Positions 8,237 through 17,518 of a DNA stretch of 64,000 bases are shown here, in pieces. Origin of the DNA: Bradyrhizobium prioriisuperbiae. Lineage in GTDB: Bacteria > Pseudomonadota > Alphaproteobacteria > Rhizobiales > Xanthobacteraceae. A program made the position numbers and the translations under genes. The notes beneath the pieces are model-generated. The model was not told the origin of the DNA and made no database searches. It saw only the letters and a list, made by a program, of their open reading frames with translations. The stretch's first letter is position 1; the number at the start of each line of letters is the position of its first letter. Location of the stretch: NCBI RefSeq assembly GCF_032397745.1, contig NZ_CP135921.1:4266501-4330500 (forward strand). Direction: 5' to 3'.

Positions 8237-8623
8237 ATGCGTTTCGGCGTGTTTCTATTACCGGTTGTAGCGTGTCTGCTCGCGGCGTGTGGCCGCGTCG
8301 ACGCCAATCTCACCATTGTGCCGGAGCAGTTTCGCCAGTCACCGTCGAGCACGCCCGCGGTCGATCCCCAGCCGGACGTCAAGGCGATCATTGCCGGCAA
8401 TCTCGCCGGGGTGTTCGTCGGCACCCCCAGCAATGTGCGGGTCGGCCCGCCCCGTCGCGACGGCATGCACTGGCAGGCCTGCGTCAGCGCCATTGTTCCC
8501 GGCGTCACCGGTACGCCCATGTCCACCACTTTGCTCGTGACCATCGAGAGCGGCAAGGTCGGCACCCGCACCCGCACCACGGCGGAACATTGGTGCGCCA
8601 GGGAGACGCTGGAGCCGATCTAG
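8237..8623 (+). CDS. Small predicted lipoprotein
   Basis: 128 residues. The N-terminus MRFGVFLLPVVACLLAACGR has a lipobox, LAAC, so the protein should be lipidated at Cys18 and held at a membrane facing the periplasm. The remainder (VKAIIAGNLAGVFVGTPSNV and a C-terminal pair of strands) matches no family I recognise. It contains Cys82 and Cys119 that could pair. It is convergent with the ABC ATPase gene at 8645, 21 nt away. Confidence 0.75.
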   Translation: MRFGVFLLPVVACLLAACGRVDANLTIVPEQFRQSPSSTPAVDPQPDVKAIIAGNLAGVFVGTPSNVRVGPPRRDGMHWQACVSAIVPGVTGTPMSTTLLVTIESGKVGTRTRTTAEHWCARETLEPI

Positions 8624-8644
8624 TTCGGCGGGCAGACCCGTCGA

Positions 8645-9406
8645 TTATCGCGGCATGATCTGGCGCAGGAAGGCTTGTGTGCGCTCGTGCCGGGGGCTCG
8701 AGAAGAACGGCTCCGGCAATCCTTCCTCGACAATCGCGCCGGCATCCATGAAGACGACACGGTCGGCCACGGTGCGGGCGAAGCCCATTTCGTGGGTGAC
8801 GCAGACCATGGTCATGCCTTCGCGGGCGAGGCCGACCATGACGTCGAGGACTTCCTGCACCATCTCCGGATCGAGCGCCGAGGTCGGCTCGTCGAACAGC
8901 ATGATCTTCGGCTTCATGCAGAGGGCCCGCGCGATCGCGACGCGCTGCTGCTGGCCGCCGGAGAGCTGGCTCGGATACTTGTCGGCCTGTTCGGAAATGC
9001 GCACCCGCGCCAGCAGCTGCCGCGCGGTGTCTTCGGCCTCGCGTTTGCTGACCTTGCGGATCTTGACCGGGGCGATGGTCAGGTTCTGCAGCACGGTGAG
9101 ATGCGGAAACAGATTGAACTGCTGGAACACCATGCCGACATCGCGGCGGACCACGTCGACATTGCGCGTGCCGTGATCGAGCTCGACGCCGTTGACGATG
9201 ATGCGCCCGTCGCGGTGCTCCTCCAGCCGATTGATGCAGCGGATCATGGTCGACTTGCCGGATCCGGACGGGCCACACACCACCACGCGCTCGCCGCGCG
9301 CCACCTTGAAGTCGATCTTGCGCAGCACCTGCGTGTCGCCATACCATTTGCTGACGCCCAACATCTCGATCATGGGTGCGGCTGACGTGTCGACCTGATG
9401 CGTCAT
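8645..9406 (-). CDS. Polar amino-acid-type ABC transporter ATPase
   Basis: 253 residues. Walker [11 protein letters not shown]-loop [11 protein letters not shown], signature LSGGQQQR, Walker [13 protein letters not shown] and switch histidine CVTHEMGF are all intact. The short length without a TOBE domain is the GlnQ/HisP class. A start at 9406 (MTHQVD) has GGAG 6 nt upstream; an ATG at 9430 overlaps the SDR stop and is the alternative. It is the last gene of the leftward operon beginning at allA and serves the two permeases and binding protein encoded upstream, despite being separated from them by two oxidoreductase genes. Confidence 0.93.
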   Translation of the reverse strand: MTHQVDTSAAPMIEMLGVSKWYGDTQVLRKIDFKVARGERVVVCGPSGSGKSTMIRCINRLEEHRDGRIIVNGVELDHGTRNVDVVRRDVGMVFQQFNLFPHLTVLQNLTIAPVKIRKVSKREAEDTARQLLARVRISEQADKYPSQLSGGQQQRVAIARALCMKPKIMLFDEPTSALDPEMVQEVLDVMVGLAREGMTMVCVTHEMGFARTVADRVVFMDAGAIVEEGLPEPFFSSPRHERTQAFLRQIMPR

Positions 9407-9426
9407 TACAGTCTCCAAGGCCCGTG

Positions 9427-10203
9427 TCATGCCGCCATCCAGCCGCCGTCCACCAGGATGTTCTCGCCGGTGATGAAGGTTGCCTCGTCTGATGCCAGGA
9501 ACAGCGCGGCGTTGGCCACGTCGTCGGGCGTGCCCAGCCGCGGCATCGGGGTGCGCTGGCGCGAATAGTCCATCCAGCGCGGCTCGGCGGCGCGTCCCGG
9601 CTTGCCGGTGACGATCTTGCCGGGCGCCACCGCGTTGCAGATGATGTGATCGCCGGCATAATCGGCCGCGATCTGGCGGGTGATGTAGACCACGCCCGCC
9701 TTGGAGGTGCCGTAGGACACATCCTCGGGGCAGGCGATCATGCCGTGCTGGGAGGAGATATTGACGATGCGGCCGCGCGCGCCATTGCGGACGTCCTGCG
9801 TCAGCATCTGCCGCACCGCGGCGCGTGACATCAGGAACACGCCGGTGAGATTGACCGCGAGCGCCCGATTCCATTCCGTGAGGCTGGTCTCGGTCAGCCG
9901 CTTGCCGACGCCGATGGCGGCGTCGTTGACCAGCCCATCGATGCGGCCGAACCGGCTGATTGTGTGATCGACGGCGCGGATCGTATCGGCCTCGGAGGCG
10001 ACATCTATTTCGATGAACTCGACCTCATGCCCCTCGGCTGTGAGCAGATCGATGGTGGCGATGCCGCCTTCGCGCACCTCACGGGTGATGTCGGCCAGCA
10101 CCAGCCGCGCGCCCTCGGTCGCGAAACGGCGCGCGATGGCGCGGCCGATGCCGGAGGAGGCGCCGGTGATCAGGATCGATTTTCCGGCCAGTCGCTGCGT
10201 CAT
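9427..10203 (-). CDS. SDR family oxidoreductase
   Basis: 258 residues of classical short-chain dehydrogenase. The nucleotide-binding [10 protein letters not shown] is at about 11-20, with NDAAIG, catalytic serine in NISSQHG and YGTSKAG giving Tyr/Lys. Substrate unknown. An acidic residue after the second strand (VLADIT) favours NAD(H). The start codon overlaps the stop of the epimerase gene by 4 nt, so the two are translationally coupled. Its presence inside an ABC/ureide operon suggests it oxidises a hydroxyl of the imported compound or a breakdown product. Confidence 0.9.
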   Translation of the reverse strand: MTQRLAGKSILITGASSGIGRAIARRFATEGARLVLADITREVREGGIATIDLLTAEGHEVEFIEIDVASEADTIRAVDHTISRFGRIDGLVNDAAIGVGKRLTETSLTEWNRALAVNLTGVFLMSRAAVRQMLTQDVRNGARGRIVNISSQHGMIACPEDVSYGTSKAGVVYITRQIAADYAGDHIICNAVAPGKIVTGKPGRAAEPRWMDYSRQRTPMPRLGTPDDVANAALFLASDEATFITGENILVDGGWMAA

Positions 10204-11180
10204 TGCTTGTCCTCGGGTGCCAGCCAGGAGAGATAATCCGCCGCGGCCTGCTCCGGCGCATATGCCGGCCTGAAGCCGGTGTCCTGCGACAGGCGCGCGA
10301 TGCTGAGGGGCGCGCGGTCCGCCGGCAGATTGTAGACGATGGTGGCCGGCTCGCCGGCGTTGGCGAGCCGCCAGCGAAACGATGCAAAGCGGCTGGTGAG
10401 AAGACGGCACCAGCCGGGTAGGTCCGACATTGTCCCGCCGCTGACATGATAGATCGCGTGGCCCAGCTTCTGCGCCTGGCAGATCCGGGCGATGCCCGCT
10501 GCGGCATCGCGGGAATAGATCCAGTCGGCCCGCATGTCGCGCGGCAGCACGACGTCGTCGCCGCGCAGCGCCGCCCGCAGCACCTGATAGTGGGGGCTCA
10601 GCGCATCGCGCACGCCGGTCTGCAATTCCCAGCGTCCATAGACCGGGCCGAGCCGCGCGATCCGGACGTCAAGCGCGTGCAGATGCCCGATGCGTAGCGC
10701 CGCCTGTTCGGCGGCGACCTTGGTGATGCCATAAAGCGCCGCCGGCGCGGGATGACTGAGGTCTTCCTCGAACTGCCCCGATGCGGCCGGCTGGGAGAAG
10801 CCGTAGACCGCGACCGAGCTCAGCATCACAACTCGCTTAAGCCCTTTGCGTGTGGCGGCACGTTCCATCAGGTTGACGGTGCCGCCGATATTGACGTCGA
10901 CGATGCCACGCGGATCGATGCGCTCGCGCTGTTCGTTCGGCGTCACCGCCGCGGCGTGAATGATTGTCTCGATCGGGCCGGCGTCGAGGGCGCGGTCGAT
11001 ATCGCCGCTACTTCTGATATCGCCATCAATGCAGGCGATGCCGGCAAGCTCCGGCCGCGCCAAAATATCCGCGGGTGGAGGCGCGCGATCGAACAGCACC
11101 ACATGCCTGCCGTCCGCGGTCAGGCGTTCCGCGAGCGCCAGTCCGACGAAGCCTGCGCCGCCGGTGATCAGGATCGTCAT
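10200..11180 (-). CDS. NAD-dependent epimerase/dehydratase (extended SDR)
   Basis: 326 residues. The extended-SDR glycine motif GGAGFVG is at 7-13, a serine-rich segment MLSSVAVYGF follows, and the YGITK Tyr-Lys pair is present. The C-terminal half has the substrate-binding fold of nucleoside-diphosphate-sugar epimerases, but relatives also act on uronates and other polyols. The gene starts 4 nt from the end of the upstream permease gene and its stop overlaps the SDR start. The two dehydrogenase-like proteins presumably act in sequence on one substrate. Confidence 0.88.
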   Translation of the reverse strand: MTILITGGAGFVGLALAERLTADGRHVVLFDRAPPPADILARPELAGIACIDGDIRSSGDIDRALDAGPIETIIHAAAVTPNEQRERIDPRGIVDVNIGGTVNLMERAATRKGLKRVVMLSSVAVYGFSQPAASGQFEEDLSHPAPAALYGITKVAAEQAALRIGHLHALDVRIARLGPVYGRWELQTGVRDALSPHYQVLRAALRGDDVVLPRDMRADWIYSRDAAAGIARICQAQKLGHAIYHVSGGTMSDLPGWCRLLTSRFASFRWRLANAGEPATIVYNLPADRAPLSIARLSQDTGFRPAYAPEQAAADYLSWLAPEDKQ

Positions 11181-11184
11181 CGCC

Positions 11185-11856
11185 TCACCGCGCCACGAGC
11201 GCCTGCCGTTCCAGCCGCGCCACCCAGCGCGCGATCGGATACAGCAGCACGAAAAAGATCACCGCCGCCGCCATCAGCGGGGTCGGATTGTAAGTCTGTT
11301 CCTGGGCCACCCGCGCCGAGCGCAGCAATTCAGGCAGCGCCACCAAAGCGCCGATCGAGGTGGTTTTGATCAGCTCCAGCGAATTGCTGGCCAGCGGCGC
11401 CAGCACGTTGCGCAGCGCCTGCGGCAGGATGATGTAGATCACCGTGTGCAGCGGCTTGAAGCCGAGCGCGCGGGCCGCCTCGCGCTGCCCGGGTGGAACC
11501 GACTCGATGCCGGCGCGCAGGATCTCGCCATAATAGCCGGAATTGTTGAGCACGATCGCCAGCACCGCGGCGGAAAAGCCGCCCAGGGTGAGGCCGAGGA
11601 AGGGCAAGCCGTAGAACACCAGGATCAGCAGCACCACCACCGGAAACGACCGAAACAGGTCGATGTAGACCAATAGCGCAATGTTCAGCCAGCGATGGTG
11701 GAAGCTGTAGGCAATCGCGATCGCAAGCCCCAGCAGCAGGCCGAGCGGAAGCGCCACCACCGCGAGCATGACCGTGTAGAGCAGGCCCTGCAGCAGCAGG
11801 GGATAGACGCGCATCAGCGCATCGATGTCGGCGAAATTATCGAGCAACATCTGCAT
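11185..11856 (-). CDS. ABC transporter permease (polar amino acid type)
   Basis: 223 residues with five hydrophobic segments. It carries the permease EAA-like loop (QREAARALGFKPLHTVIYII), which contacts the ATPase. The size and topology match HisM/GlnP-type permeases. It is encoded 9 nt downstream of a second permease of identical length, so the channel is probably a heterodimer in the inner membrane. It is part of the allA-led operon. Confidence 0.92.
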   Translation of the reverse strand: MQMLLDNFADIDALMRVYPLLLQGLLYTVMLAVVALPLGLLLGLAIAIAYSFHHRWLNIALLVYIDLFRSFPVVVLLILVFYGLPFLGLTLGGFSAAVLAIVLNNSGYYGEILRAGIESVPPGQREAARALGFKPLHTVIYIILPQALRNVLAPLASNSLELIKTTSIGALVALPELLRSARVAQEQTYNPTPLMAAAVIFFVLLYPIARWVARLERQALVAR

Positions 11857-11865
11857 GGCCGGTTC

Positions 11866-12537
11866 TCACCGCCTGCGGCTGTGGCTGCGCTCGATCCAGC
11901 GGCTGGCGATCACCAGCGGCAGGAAGAACGTCAGGTAGAAGGCGGCGGCGAGCGTCAGCGGCGAGGGATTGGCGACGATGGCGGTGACGCTCTGGGCTTG
12001 TCCCAGGGTTTCCGGCAGCGACACCGCCGTGCCGAGCGCGGTGCCCTTGCTGATCGAAATGGCGCGGTTGGTCAAAAGCGGCACGGCTAGGCGAATGGCT
12101 TGCGGCAGGATGATCTGCAGCAGGGTGCGGGCGCGGCTGAAGCCCAGCGCGCTGGCGGCGTCCCACTGTCCGCGCGGCACCGCCATGATCGCGGACCAGA
12201 AGATCTCGGTGCTGAATGCGGAGAGCACCATGGCCAGCGACAGCACCGTGGTGACGAACGGCGATAGCGTCACGCCGAGATACGGCAGGCCGAAATAGAT
12301 GAACACGATCACCACGAGCTGCGGCAGCGTCCGCAGCACGTCGACATAGGCGACGATCGCTGCGTTGAGCGCTTTGAAATTCGCGCAACGCAGCAGCGCC
12401 AGCGACAGCCCCAGCGCGATGCCGAACACGATGATCAGCAGCGACACGACGACCGTCACCCGAAAGCCCGCGAGCACATCCGGAAATGCGAGCGCGAGGA
12501 CTTTCGGATTGAAGTAGTATTCGAGGATGCGATCCAT
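11866..12537 (-). CDS. ABC transporter permease (polar amino acid type)
   Basis: 223 residues, five predicted membrane spans. The cytoplasmic coupling loop reads QWDAASALGFSRARTLLQII. It pairs with the permease encoded next. The upstream junction to the binding-protein gene is unusual: 165 nt holding a complete palindromic repeat, whereas the other junctions of this operon are tight. Confidence 0.92.
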   Translation of the reverse strand: MDRILEYYFNPKVLALAFPDVLAGFRVTVVVSLLIIVFGIALGLSLALLRCANFKALNAAIVAYVDVLRTLPQLVVIVFIYFGLPYLGVTLSPFVTTVLSLAMVLSAFSTEIFWSAIMAVPRGQWDAASALGFSRARTLLQIILPQAIRLAVPLLTNRAISISKGTALGTAVSLPETLGQAQSVTAIVANPSPLTLAAAFYLTFFLPLVIASRWIERSHSRRR

Positions 12538-12592
12538 CAGCCTGCGTTGTCCGTGATCGTCACTAGTTCCGCCGCGTCATCTCCGACTTAAC

Positions 12593-12694
12593 CCCTCATC
12601 CTGAGGAGGCGCAAAGCGCCGTCTCGAAGGATGAGGCTCCGACACTTCCGGGCCTCATGGTTCGAGACGCGCTACGCGCTCCTCACCATGAGGA
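12593..12694. repeat. Class I palindromic repeat (copy A), between binding-protein and permease genes
   Basis: Two hairpin halves in tandem. The left half has arms CCTCATCC / GGATGAGG around GGCGC...GCGCC. The right half has arms CCTCATGG / CCATGAGG around GACGCGC...GCGCTCC. The same unit recurs at 39398-39507 and, reversed or split, at 19646-20134 and 23877-25495. It sits in the transcript of the allA operon between the solute-binding protein and the first permease. Confidence 0.9.
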
Positions 12695-12702
12695 GCGAAG
12701 CC

Positions 12703-13575
12703 TCACTTCTTGCACGACGGCAGGTGCGCCACCGGCTCAAAGCCCTTGAAGCCGGGAGGGCCGTAGCCGAAATAGACGGTGTCCAGCGCCGAGCCTGCGT
12801 CGGGGGTGGCGCCGTACCACTTCTCGTGCAGCTTGCGCAGCCGGCCGTCGAGCTTCATGCATTCGATCACGTTCTCGACCTTGTTGCGGTACTCGACGTC
12901 CTCGAGGCGAAACGCATAAGCGAAGTTGCGGCCGTTGAAGTCCTTGTAGCCGACCTTGACCGCCTTGTTCTGGCTGGCCGCGAACACGGTGGTCGGGATT
13001 TCATTGAGCGCGGTGAAGGCGCGCCGCGTCATCAGCGCCTGCACGCTGTCGGGGAAGGTGTCGTAACGCTGCACCTCGAAGCCATATTTCTCGGCGTTCG
13101 CGGTGGCCCAGGTGTCCGAAATGGTGCCGCGGTTCACCGCCACCGCCTTGCCCTTGAGATCCTCGAAGCCTTTCATCTCGTCGGCGGCGCGAACCAGGAA
13201 GCCGTTGCCGGTGGTGAACAGCGGCTCGGTGTAGAGCATGCGCTCCGCGCGTTCCGCGGTGAGGTTCAGCGGATTGACCAGGAACTCGACGCGCTTGGCG
13301 AACAAGGCGGCGAACAGCCCGGAGAAGTTGATGTCGACGATCTCGACCTTGGGGCGGCCGAGGTCCTTGCCGATCTCGGTGATCAGGTCGGCGCCGAAGC
13401 CTTCCGGGCCGCTGGTGCCGCGCACCATCCAGGGCGCGACGCCGAAATCCGAGGCCACCACCAGCGGCTTGTCGGAGGGATGATCGGCTTCCTGCGCGCG
13501 GGCGCTTGCCCAGCTCACAATCTGCGCGGCGGCGAGGATCAGGGCGATTGCGACAGGCGTCGAGCGGGACATCAT
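12703..13575 (-). CDS. ABC transporter periplasmic substrate-binding protein (family 3)
   Basis: About 290 residues. The signal peptide spans 1-27 (IALILAAAQIVSWASARAQE, cleavage after ASARA). A periplasmic-binding-protein-like domain follows (KPLVVASDFGVAPWM, later AVNRGTISDTWATANAEKYG), the same fold as amino-acid binders. The start is one of two adjacent ATGs at 13575/13572. It lies between the puuE-like gene and the permeases in a single leftward operon. A nitrogen-rich ligand such as a ureide is suggested only by the neighbours. Confidence 0.9.
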   Translation of the reverse strand: MMSRSTPVAIALILAAAQIVSWASARAQEADHPSDKPLVVASDFGVAPWMVRGTSGPEGFGADLITEIGKDLGRPKVEIVDINFSGLFAALFAKRVEFLVNPLNLTAERAERMLYTEPLFTTGNGFLVRAADEMKGFEDLKGKAVAVNRGTISDTWATANAEKYGFEVQRYDTFPDSVQALMTRRAFTALNEIPTTVFAASQNKAVKVGYKDFNGRNFAYAFRLEDVEYRNKVENVIECMKLDGRLRKLHEKWYGATPDAGSALDTVYFGYGPPGFKGFEPVAHLPSCKK

Positions 13576-13613
13576 CGGTCCGGATCCTTGTGCTGGAGGG
13601 ATGGGCATAGGTG

Positions 13614-14531
13614 TCATCCGAGTTGGAGTTGCGGTGGATGGGTGGCGATCCAGTGGTGCGCGATGTCGTTCCTCCGGCACACCCAGACCGCGGGATGGCG
13701 GGCGACATGGTCGAGAAAACGCGCGAAGCCGGCCGCGCGTCCCGGATGTCCGGCGATGCGGGTGTGCAGGCCGACCGACATCATCTTCGGCACGCTGGCG
13801 CCTTCCGCATAAAGCAGGTCGAACGCATCTTTCAGGCAATTGAAGAAGTCGTCCGAGGTCGCCATCGCGCCGCGCATGAACTTGGCGTCGTTGTTGATGA
13901 GGCCGTAGGGCACGATCAGATGCGGCTTGCCCAATACGGTGGTCCAGTACGGCAACTCGTCATTGTAGGCATCGGAGTCGTAGAGAAAGCCGCCCTCCTC
14001 GACCACCAGCCGGCGGGTGTTGATCCCGGCGCCGTAGCGGCAATACCAGCCGAGCGGGCGCTCGCCGGTGGTGCGCGCGAGGCTCGCCACCGTCTTGCGG
14101 ATGCGTTCGCGCTCTTCGTCTTCGCTGAGGTTCTGGTGCCGCTCCCAGCGCCAGCCATGGGCGCAGACGTCGTAACCGAGTTCGGGAATGGCGGCCGCGG
14201 CTTCCGGATTGCGCTCCAGCGCCAGTGCGCAGCCCATTACGGTCGCGGTCATGCCGCGGTCCGCCAGCAGCCGGGTCAGGCGCCAGAAGCCGACGCGGCT
14301 GCCGTATTCGAACATCGATTCGGCGGCGAGGTCGCGGCCTGCAAAGCCGCCGCCACCTTCGGTCAACGCCGTCTCGGTGACGCCGTCGCCGTCGGCGAAC
14401 GACGGCTCGGAACCTTCCTCATAATTGATGCAGATGTTGAGGGCGATCCGCGCGCCGCCGGGCCATTTCGGATCCGGCGGGTTGCGGCCGTAACCGATGA
14501 AGTCGCGATCGAGATGGGCGTCTGACGACAT
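13614..14531 (-). CDS. puuE: PuuE-type allantoinase / polysaccharide-deacetylase-fold hydrolase
   Basis: 305 residues, the usual length for cofactor-independent allantoinase PuuE, which opens allantoin to allantoate. The diagnostic N-terminus GYGRNPPDPKWPGGARIA and NYEEGSEPS is present. So are DVCAHGWRWERHQ (the HGWRW motif) and HTRIAGHPGRA near the end. The adjacent gene encodes ureidoglycolate lyase, which handles a later intermediate of the same pathway. An alternative is a related deacetylase on another cyclic ureide. It starts 14 nt downstream of allA. Confidence 0.85.
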   Translation of the reverse strand: MSSDAHLDRDFIGYGRNPPDPKWPGGARIALNICINYEEGSEPSFADGDGVTETALTEGGGGFAGRDLAAESMFEYGSRVGFWRLTRLLADRGMTATVMGCALALERNPEAAAAIPELGYDVCAHGWRWERHQNLSEDEERERIRKTVASLARTTGERPLGWYCRYGAGINTRRLVVEEGGFLYDSDAYNDELPYWTTVLGKPHLIVPYGLINNDAKFMRGAMATSDDFFNCLKDAFDLLYAEGASVPKMMSVGLHTRIAGHPGRAAGFARFLDHVARHPAVWVCRRNDIAHHWIATHPPQLQLG

Positions 14532-14545
14532 AGCCTGAACTTTTG

Positions 14546-15043
14546 CTAGAGGATATCGGGCATCACGATGGTCACGGCGGCGTCGAGCGGGTGGAACACG
14601 TCGTCATCGCCGCGACCGGTAATCCCCATCGCCACCGCGAAGTCCATGGGTGCATCCAGCACCGTGCTCGGATGATGCCAGACATTGCGCGCGTAGGTGA
14701 TGGCCTGTTCGGGCCCGGCGAGAAAACCGCGCAGTGTCGCGAGATCCGGATCGCCGGCGCCCGTCGCCCCGCAGACGATGGCGAGATAATGCGCGGATCC
14801 CAGCGGGACGAAGGTCTGCGCCGAATAAGGATGCCGCTCCAGCGTGGTCGCTTGCAGCGGCAGGCGCACCTGCGCCGCGGCGCCACTGATCCAGAATGTG
14901 AAGCTCTGCGCCGCGTCGGCATCGTTCGACATGGTCGGAAGATACCGCCGCCGCTCCCCGGTCGGCCGCGTCGCGACATCGCCGAACGGCGCGAAAGCCT
15001 CCGGCGACAGCGGCTGGAGCGACACTGTGTAGGACTGGGTCAT
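14546..15043 (-). CDS. allA: Ureidoglycolate lyase
   Basis: 165 residues of the AllA cupin-like family, which splits ureidoglycolate into glyoxylate and urea. Visible family features are the N-terminal PLSPEAFAPFGDV, the central ERHPYSAQTFVPLG and YLAIVC, and YARNVWHHPSTVL. It is the first gene of the leftward operon: ATG 15043 follows about 270 nt of non-coding DNA holding a TGGTATACCA palindrome. It thus sets the theme of the operon as ureide/purine nitrogen use. Confidence 0.9.
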   Translation of the reverse strand: MTQSYTVSLQPLSPEAFAPFGDVATRPTGERRRYLPTMSNDADAAQSFTFWISGAAAQVRLPLQATTLERHPYSAQTFVPLGSAHYLAIVCGATGAGDPDLATLRGFLAGPEQAITYARNVWHHPSTVLDAPMDFAVAMGITGRGDDDVFHPLDAAVTIVMPDIL

Positions 15044-15312
15044 CGAACGTGGTCGGACCTTGGTTGTCGGATCGGAAGTCTCCGGTCCCCGGCAGTTGCA
15101 GCCGCGCGCCGATGCACTTCGTTATTCCAGTGGTATACCATTGGAGCGTTGCGTTATCCCCGTGTCAAGGGCGAGGCCGTCGCACCCGTCCGCAATTTTG
15201 GGCGGCCACGGTGCAAAATCCGGGCAATTGCGCAGGGGGTAGGCAGGTAGCGTGTTGATAATTGAATGGTTGCAAGGCGGCCGGTTATACTCAGCGTCAT
15301 CACCGGGCTTGA
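15044..15312. promoter_or_regulatory. Promoter region of the allA-led operon with TGGTATACCA operator
   Basis: A perfect 10-bp palindrome, TGGTATACCA, at 15131-15140 lies 88 nt upstream of allA. Such sites are typical of GntR proteins with an FCD domain. A one-mismatch version (TGGAATACCA, 17519-17528) lies in front of the FCD-type GntR gene, supporting that protein as the binder. The end of this region (15295-15312) is the left arm of a class II repeat interrupted by an IS481 element. Confidence 0.65.
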
Positions 15313-16574
15313 TGTTCAGTCCGGGGACATAGCCGACACCGTTCATGCACATCACCGACACTTTAGCTGCTCGTCAAGTCGATGGTTGCGACTTGGTGGG
15401 CGGCAAAGAACACTCCGTAGTGGCCGTCGTTTGAGGTTGGCCTGATTGCGAGGCGTTCGCCGCAGAAGGCGTGCGGAACCTTCCAGAGCCTCGCCTTGAA
15501 GCTGACATAGGCTTTGGTGGAGGAGACGCTCCGCACAATCTCGTCGCTGTCGTACTCAGGTGCAGGTAGACGGCTGGGCATCGCCCTGAGGCTCGGCCGG
15601 TAGCGGCTTGCAGGGACATCCTGTCCAAGCGCCTCGTGCGGCCGCTTAAAATTATAGACCTCCCGCCACGCATCGAAGGCGCGTTGCGTCTCGGCGAGAT
15701 CGCGGAAGTGGCGCAGGGCAAATACTTCTGCCTTGAGCGTGCGGTGGAAGCGTTCGTTTTTACCGCGGCTCTGTGGATGGTAAGGACGGCTGTGAATGAC
15801 GTTGATGCCGAGCTTCAGCAGCCACACCGCAAACCGGGTCCAGCGTTCGCCGGAAGGGTCGCCCCAAGGAGTTCCGTTGTCGACGAAGAAAGCCTCCGGC
15901 AGGCCATATCGACGGAACGTCAGTTCCAGCCGATTACGCACCGTATCACCGCGTTGATCTGAGCAGGCCTGCAGGCACAGATCGTAGCGCGAATGATCAT
16001 CGACCACGGTCAGCGGGTGACAGAGCGCATCGTTGCCGAGCCGGACCCATCCCTTAAAGTCCATCTGCCACAGCAGGTTTGGCGCCGGCATCACGAAGCG
16101 CAGGCTCGCCACGGCGCCCCCAGGACGAGGCTTGATACGATCGTGCCGACGCAAGACAGCGTGCACGGTCGAAAATGCCGGGGAGCCGCCTGCATCCCGT
16201 TCCAGGCAGCGCACAATCTTGCGAGCGCCCCACGCTGGATGGTTGTCGCGGATGGCAAGAATGCGCTGTTCGAGCTCCGCTTCGGTCCGCCCAGGGCTGG
16301 TGTGAGGACGCCGCGAACGATCTGAAACGTCCTGATCGGCCTGCCATCGTGCAAGCCATTTGTAGCCGGTGCCCGGGTGAATGCCGAACCGCCGACATAG
16401 CTCCCGCCGGTTCGCTCCTTCCTGCATCGCAAGCAGGACAAACTCTCGTCGCTGATCCATTACCGACACCTCGCGCCATGGCATGGAAAGCCTCCTTAAA
16501 AGCCATTCCAAGCCAGTCTGATATGTGTCGGCTATGTCCCTGAACACCCGTCGGTGATGTGGTCGGACTGAACA
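15313..16574 (-). mobile_element. IS481-family insertion sequence, complete
   Basis: 1262 bp. Both ends begin TGTTCAGTCCG, with further matches at GACAT/CACAT and CCGAC inward. A second subterminal copy of the motif lies inside each end (GTTCA...CCGACAC). The flanks carry a 5-bp duplication, CTTGA, at 15308-15312 and 16575-16579. Removing the element and one CTTGA rebuilds a continuous class II palindrome, CGTCATCACCGGGCTTGACC and onward, so the insertion target was an intergenic repeat. Confidence 0.9.
15363..16484 (-). CDS. IS481-family transposase
   Basis: 373 residues, apparently intact. An N-terminal helix-turn-helix (RRELCRRFGIHPGTGYKWL) precedes an integrase core with acidic residues in LLWQMDFKGW, FFVDNGTPWG and SRGKNERFHRTLKAE, that is the DDE triad. 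A start at ATG 16484 (MPWREVSVMDQ) has AAGGAGG 7 nt upstream; longer readings run into the terminal repeats. No frameshift or internal stop, so the element could be active. Confidence 0.95.
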   Translation of the reverse strand: MPWREVSVMDQRREFVLLAMQEGANRRELCRRFGIHPGTGYKWLARWQADQDVSDRSRRPHTSPGRTEAELEQRILAIRDNHPAWGARKIVRCLERDAGGSPAFSTVHAVLRRHDRIKPRPGGAVASLRFVMPAPNLLWQMDFKGWVRLGNDALCHPLTVVDDHSRYDLCLQACSDQRGDTVRNRLELTFRRYGLPEAFFVDNGTPWGDPSGERWTRFAVWLLKLGINVIHSRPYHPQSRGKNERFHRTLKAEVFALRHFRDLAETQRAFDAWREVYNFKRPHEALGQDVPASRYRPSLRAMPSRLPAPEYDSDEIVRSVSSTKAYVSFKARLWKVPHAFCGERLAIRPTSNDGHYGVFFAAHQVATIDLTSS

Positions 16575-16654
16575 CTTGACCCGGTGATCCAGCTTTCTTC
16601 ACCACGAAGGCAACGCTCTAAAGCTGGATTGCCGGGTCAGGCCCGGCAATGACG
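16575..16654. repeat. Class II palindromic repeat, split by IS481
   Basis: Right portion of a repeat whose left arm is 15295-15312. Rejoined, it has CGTCATCACCGGG facing CCCGGTGATCC, and AAAGCTGGATTGCC facing GGCAATGACG. The outer CGTCAT / ATGACG ends match the copies at 22888-22973 and 27230-27313. It separates the GntR gene from the IS element. Confidence 0.85.
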
Positions 16655-16712
16655 GAGTGGGGATGATAGGCGGCGCAAAAGCATAGCCGCATTCCCCACC
16701 GCAGCCGCGCCG

Positions 16713-17429
16713 TCACCCGTGACTATCCGGCAAAAAAATCCCGAATGTCTCCAGCATGCCCTGACGCACATTGGTGAGGTGGGTGATCATCGCCTGGCGT
16801 GCCACCACGGCATCGCGCTTGACGATGGCGTCGACGATCGCGAGGTGTTCGCGGCAGGCCGGCAGCAGGCGCTCGGGCCTGCGCTCCACATTGCACATCC
16901 TGATCTTGTGGCGGGTGTCGCCGATCAGCCGCCCCAGCGAGCGGTTGCCGCAATGGTTGGCGATCTGGTCGTGGATTTCGTCGTCCAGCGTCCAGTGCTT
17001 GGCCTTGGTGATCGATGCGGTCGCGAGAATTTTTTCCAGGCTGGCCTTGATCGGCTGCAGCACGTCGAGGCCGATGCGCGTGGCGGCGAGCGCCGCGGCT
17101 TCGCTCTCCAGCACCAGCCGCAGGTGGATCAATTCCAGCAGTTCGGCGATGCCGATGTTGCGAACGATCACCGAGCCGTTGGAGAGCTGTTCGAGCCGGC
17201 CTTCGCCCAGCAGCCGGCTGATGCCGGCGCGCAGCGGCGTGCGCGAGACCTTGAGGCGCAGCGCCAGCCGCCGCTCCTCGATCACTTCCCCGGGCGCCAG
17301 CTGCCGCGTTTCGATCAGCTCCAGCAGCTTGCCGTAGGTGGTCTCGGTCACGTTGCCGTTCGGCCGCGCGCGACCGGTCGTCGCTGTCGCCGTCTTGGGG
17401 GAGCGCTTGATCGCGGTTGCCTTCGTCAC
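16713..17429 (-). CDS. GntR family regulator with FCD ligand domain
   Basis: 238 residues from GTG 17429, which has AGGGG about 6 nt upstream. Residues 1-28 are a basic, Thr/Lys-rich tail. The winged helix-turn-helix is at about 30-95 (VIEERRLALRLKVSRTPLRA). The FCD all-helical ligand domain fills 100-225 (RLVLESEAAALAATR; DEIHDQIANHCGN, where Asp/His can bind metal). The promoter has TGGAATACCA at 17519, and TGGTATACCA precedes allA. I infer autoregulation and control of the ureide operon from which it is now separated by IS481. Confidence 0.9.
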   Translation of the reverse strand: MTKATAIKRSPKTATATTGRARPNGNVTETTYGKLLELIETRQLAPGEVIEERRLALRLKVSRTPLRAGISRLLGEGRLEQLSNGSVIVRNIGIAELLELIHLRLVLESEAAALAATRIGLDVLQPIKASLEKILATASITKAKHWTLDDEIHDQIANHCGNRSLGRLIGDTRHKIRMCNVERRPERLLPACREHLAIVDAIVKRDAVVARQAMITHLTNVRQGMLETFGIFLPDSHG

Positions 17430-17518
17430 GGTTTTCCCCTGAACGGCATTGTCAGGGCGAATTGTTAAACGCACGACGCGGCGTTGTCGAGCCGTGGACA
17501 GGACCGAACGTATCCAGA

